Position numbers and translations under genes: made by a program. The notes under the pieces were generated by a model that was given only the letters and a program-made list of their open reading frames with translations, did not search any database and was not told the DNA's origin. Below, piece after piece: positions 62,082 to 64,000 of a stretch of 64,000 bases of DNA. Every line of letters begins with the position of its first letter. Position 1 is the first letter of the stretch. The stretch comes from Actinotalea lenta (GTDB lineage Bacteria > Actinomycetota > Actinomycetes > Actinomycetales > Cellulomonadaceae). The stretch is taken from the NCBI RefSeq assembly GCF_030586465.1, contig NZ_JAUQYP010000001.1, forward strand, positions 2,336,981-2,400,980, written 5' to 3'.

Positions 62082-64000
62082 CTACTCGGGCAGGTGTGCC
62101 GCGCCCGTGATCCGGTACACGTCGTAGACCCCGTCGACCTTGCGGACCGCGGCAAGCACCGAGTTCAGGTGGGTCGTCTCGGCCATCTCGAAGACGAACC
62201 GGGAGATGGCCACCCGGTCGCGGCTCGTCGACACCGTCGCGGACAGGATGTTGACGTGGTGGTCGGACAGGACCCGCGTCACGTCGGACAGCAGGCGGCT
62301 GCGGTCGATCGCCTCGACCTGGATCTGGACCAGGAACACCGTCCCGGCGCCCGGGGCCCACTCGACCTCGACGATCCGCTCGGGCTGGTCGCGCAGGCCC
62401 GCGAGGTTGCCGCAGTCGGCCCGGTGAACGCTCACGCCGGCACCACGGGTGATGAAGCCGATGATCTCGTCGCCGGGCACCGGGGTGCAGCACTTCGCGA
62501 GCTTGGTCCACACGTCGCCGACACCCTTGACGCTGACCCCGGACTCGCCGCCCCGCGAGGTGGTACGCGCCTGACCGGGGCGGGTGACCTCCGCCAGGTC
62601 CTCCTCGGCGGAGGACTCCCCGCCCAGCGACTGCACCAGCTTGTGCACCACGGTCTGGGCGGAGACCTGCTGCTCCCCTACCGCGGCGTACAGCGCCGAC
62701 ACGTCGGCGTAGCGCATCTCGTTGGCCAGCGTGACCAGTGCCTCGTGCGACAGGAGCCGTTGGATCGGCAGGTTCTGCTTGCGCATCGCCTTGGCGATCG
62801 CATCCTTGCCGTGCTCGATGGCCTCCTCGCGGCGCTCCTTGGAGAACCACTGCCGGATCTTGTTGCGCGCTCGGGGGCTCTTGACGAAGGTCAACCAGTC
62901 CTGGGACGGTCCCGCTGTCTCCGACTTCGAGGTCAGCACCTCGACGACGTCGCCGTTCTCCAGCTCGGAGTCCAGCGGCACCAGCCGGTTGTTGACCCTG
63001 GCGCCCATCGTCCGGTGGCCCACCTCGGTGTGTACCGCATAGGCGAAGTCCACCGGGGTGGACCCCGACGGGAGGGCGATGACCTCGCCCTTGGGCGTGA
63101 AGACGTAGACCTCCGACCCGCGGATCTCGAACCGCAGCGAGTCCAGGAACTCGTTGGGATCCGCGGTCTCCTGCTGCCAGTCCACCAGCTGGCGCAACCA
63201 CGCCATGTCCGTCGCCGCGTCGGGCGCGCCGCCCTTGGGGTGCTTGGCCTGGTCCTTGTACTTCCAGTGCGCCGCGATGCCGTACTCCGCCCGGCGGTGC
63301 ATGTCGTGCGTCCGGATCTGGATCTCGACGGGCTTGCCCCCCGGGCCGATCACCGTGGTGTGCAGCGACTGGTACATGTTGAACTTGGGCATCGCGATGT
63401 AGTCCTTGAACCGGCCGGGCACCGGGTTCCACCGCGCGTGCAGGGCGCCGAGGGCCGCATAGCAGTCCCTCACCGTGTCGACCAGCACACGGACACCCAC
63501 CAGGTCGTAGATGTCGGAGAAGTCGCGACCCCGGACGATCATCTTCTGGTAGATCGAGTAGTAGTGCTTGGGCCGGCTGGTCACCGTCGCGCGGATCTTC
63601 GCGGTGCGCAGGTCGGCCGTGACCTGCTCACGCACCTGCGTGAGGTACTCGTCCCGGGCTGGGGCGCGCTCGGAGACCAGGCGCACGATCTCGTCGAACA
63701 CCTTGGGGTACAGGGTGTGGAAGGACAGGTCCTCGAGCTCCCACTTGATCGTGTTCATCCCGAGGCGGTGCGCGAGCGGCGCATAGATCTCGAGCGTCTC
63801 GCGCGCCTTGCGCTCGGCGGACTCCGCGGACACGTACTTCCAGGTGCGTGCGTTGTGCAGCCGGTCGGCGAGCTTGATGACCAGGACCCGGATGTCGCGG
63901 GCCATCGCGACGACCATCTTGCGCACGGTCTCGGCCTGCGCCGCCTCGCCGTAGACCACCTTGTCGAGCTTGGTGACGCCGTCGACCAGCTTGGCGACCT
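62082..64000 (-). CDS. rel: Bifunctional (p)ppGpp synthetase/hydrolase Rel (5' end cut off)
   Basis: Stringent-response enzyme of the RSH family. About 639 codons are visible; the N-terminus lies beyond the right edge. Visible parts are the end of the HD hydrolase domain ([16 protein letters not shown]) and the synthetase domain ([37 protein letters not shown]). The TGS domain ([19 protein letters not shown]), a Cys-containing helical part and a C-terminal ACT domain follow. Both catalytic domains look intact where visible. Confidence 0.96.
   Translation of the reverse strand, partial: VAKLVDGVTKLDKVVYGEAAQAETVRKMVVAMARDIRVLVIKLADRLHNARTWKYVSAESAERKARETLEIYAPLAHRLGMNTIKWELEDLSFHTLYPKVFDEIVRLVSERAPARDEYLTQVREQVTADLRTAKIRATVTSRPKHYYSIYQKMIVRGRDFSDIYDLVGVRVLVDTVRDCYAALGALHARWNPVPGRFKDYIAMPKFNMYQSLHTTVIGPGGKPVEIQIRTHDMHRRAEYGIAAHWKYKDQAKHPKGGAPDAATDMAWLRQLVDWQQETADPNEFLDSLRFEIRGSEVYVFTPKGEVIALPSGSTPVDFAYAVHTEVGHRTMGARVNNRLVPLDSELENGDVVEVLTSKSETAGPSQDWLTFVKSPRARNKIRQWFSKERREEAIEHGKDAIAKAMRKQNLPIQRLLSHEALVTLANEMRYADVSALYAAVGEQQVSAQTVVHKLVQSLGGESSAEEDLAEVTRPGQARTTSRGGESGVSVKGVGDVWTKLAKCCTPVPGDEIIGFITRGAGVSVHRADCGNLAGLRDQPERIVEVEWAPGAGTVFLVQIQVEAIDRSRLLSDVTRVLSDHHVNILSATVSTSRDRVAISRFVFEMAETTHLNSVLAAVRKVDGVYDVYRITGAAHLPE

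Overview
The window is a 64 kb stretch of chromosome from a very GC-rich, Gram-positive actinobacterium. The actinobacterial integration host factor mIHF, a PriA with degenerate helicase motifs, heavy GTG start use and the gene orders (pyrR-B-C-carA-B-pyrF; alaS-ruvX-mltG-aroE...aroC-aroK-aroB-efp-nusB; hisS-aspS; rel) fit Micrococcales, probably a Cellulomonas-like organism. The genus is an inference. It reads as core chromosome: I see no rRNA, tRNA, insertion sequence, prophage or CRISPR array.

Layout. 1-3003 (minus): riboflavin operon ribD-ribE-ribBA behind an FMN riboswitch. 3124-12011 (minus): housekeeping run mihF-gmk-rpoZ-coaBC-metK-priA-fmt-rsmB-rpe. 12130-20352 (minus): pyrimidine operon pyrR-pyrB-pyrC-carA-carB-pyrF, with a probable PyrR-binding loop before pyrR and a hairpin after pyrF. 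20380-24476: an AraC/PAS-type regulator divergent from a two-domain proline dehydrogenase/P5C dehydrogenase (PutA). 24531-26747 (plus): a membrane GGDEF-EAL protein. 26751-31846 (minus): aroC-aroK-aroB, a SatD-like regulator with a small membrane protein, efp and nusB. 31976-44250 (minus): a complete Gram-positive-style type IV pilus locus (pilB, pilT-pilC, pilA, three minor-pilin-like genes, prepilin peptidase pilD, pilM-N-O) lying between aroE and aroC. 44383-51110 (minus): rpsD, two small envelope proteins, alaS, ruvX, mltG, aroE. 51444-64000: rarA, an MMPL-family exporter, an acetyltransferase, aspS, hisS, a metallo-beta-lactamase-fold hydrolase, a DUF349 protein and the stringent-response enzyme Rel (5' end outside the window).

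The most interesting signal is regulatory. Five promoter-like sites share one architecture: CTCAAG-like -35, 16 nt after TCAA, then a (G/A/C)(C/T)CGAT box. They lie upstream of pilB, pilT, pilA, pilM and the GGDEF-EAL gene, and resemble promoters of sigma-28 family factors (FliA/SigD/WhiG). This suggests the pilus and a cyclic-di-GMP enzyme 17 kb away are one regulon under a motility/development sigma factor. PilB also carries two motifs like the c-di-GMP-binding MshEN repeats.

Other points: a shikimate kinase whose P-loop lacks the ATP-binding lysine; a cluster of inverted repeats at the SatD-like gene promoter; a perfect 18-bp hairpin after pilA; an EF-hand-like loop in a minor pilin; and a series of probable leaderless genes whose -10 hexamer ends exactly 6-7 nt before the start codon.
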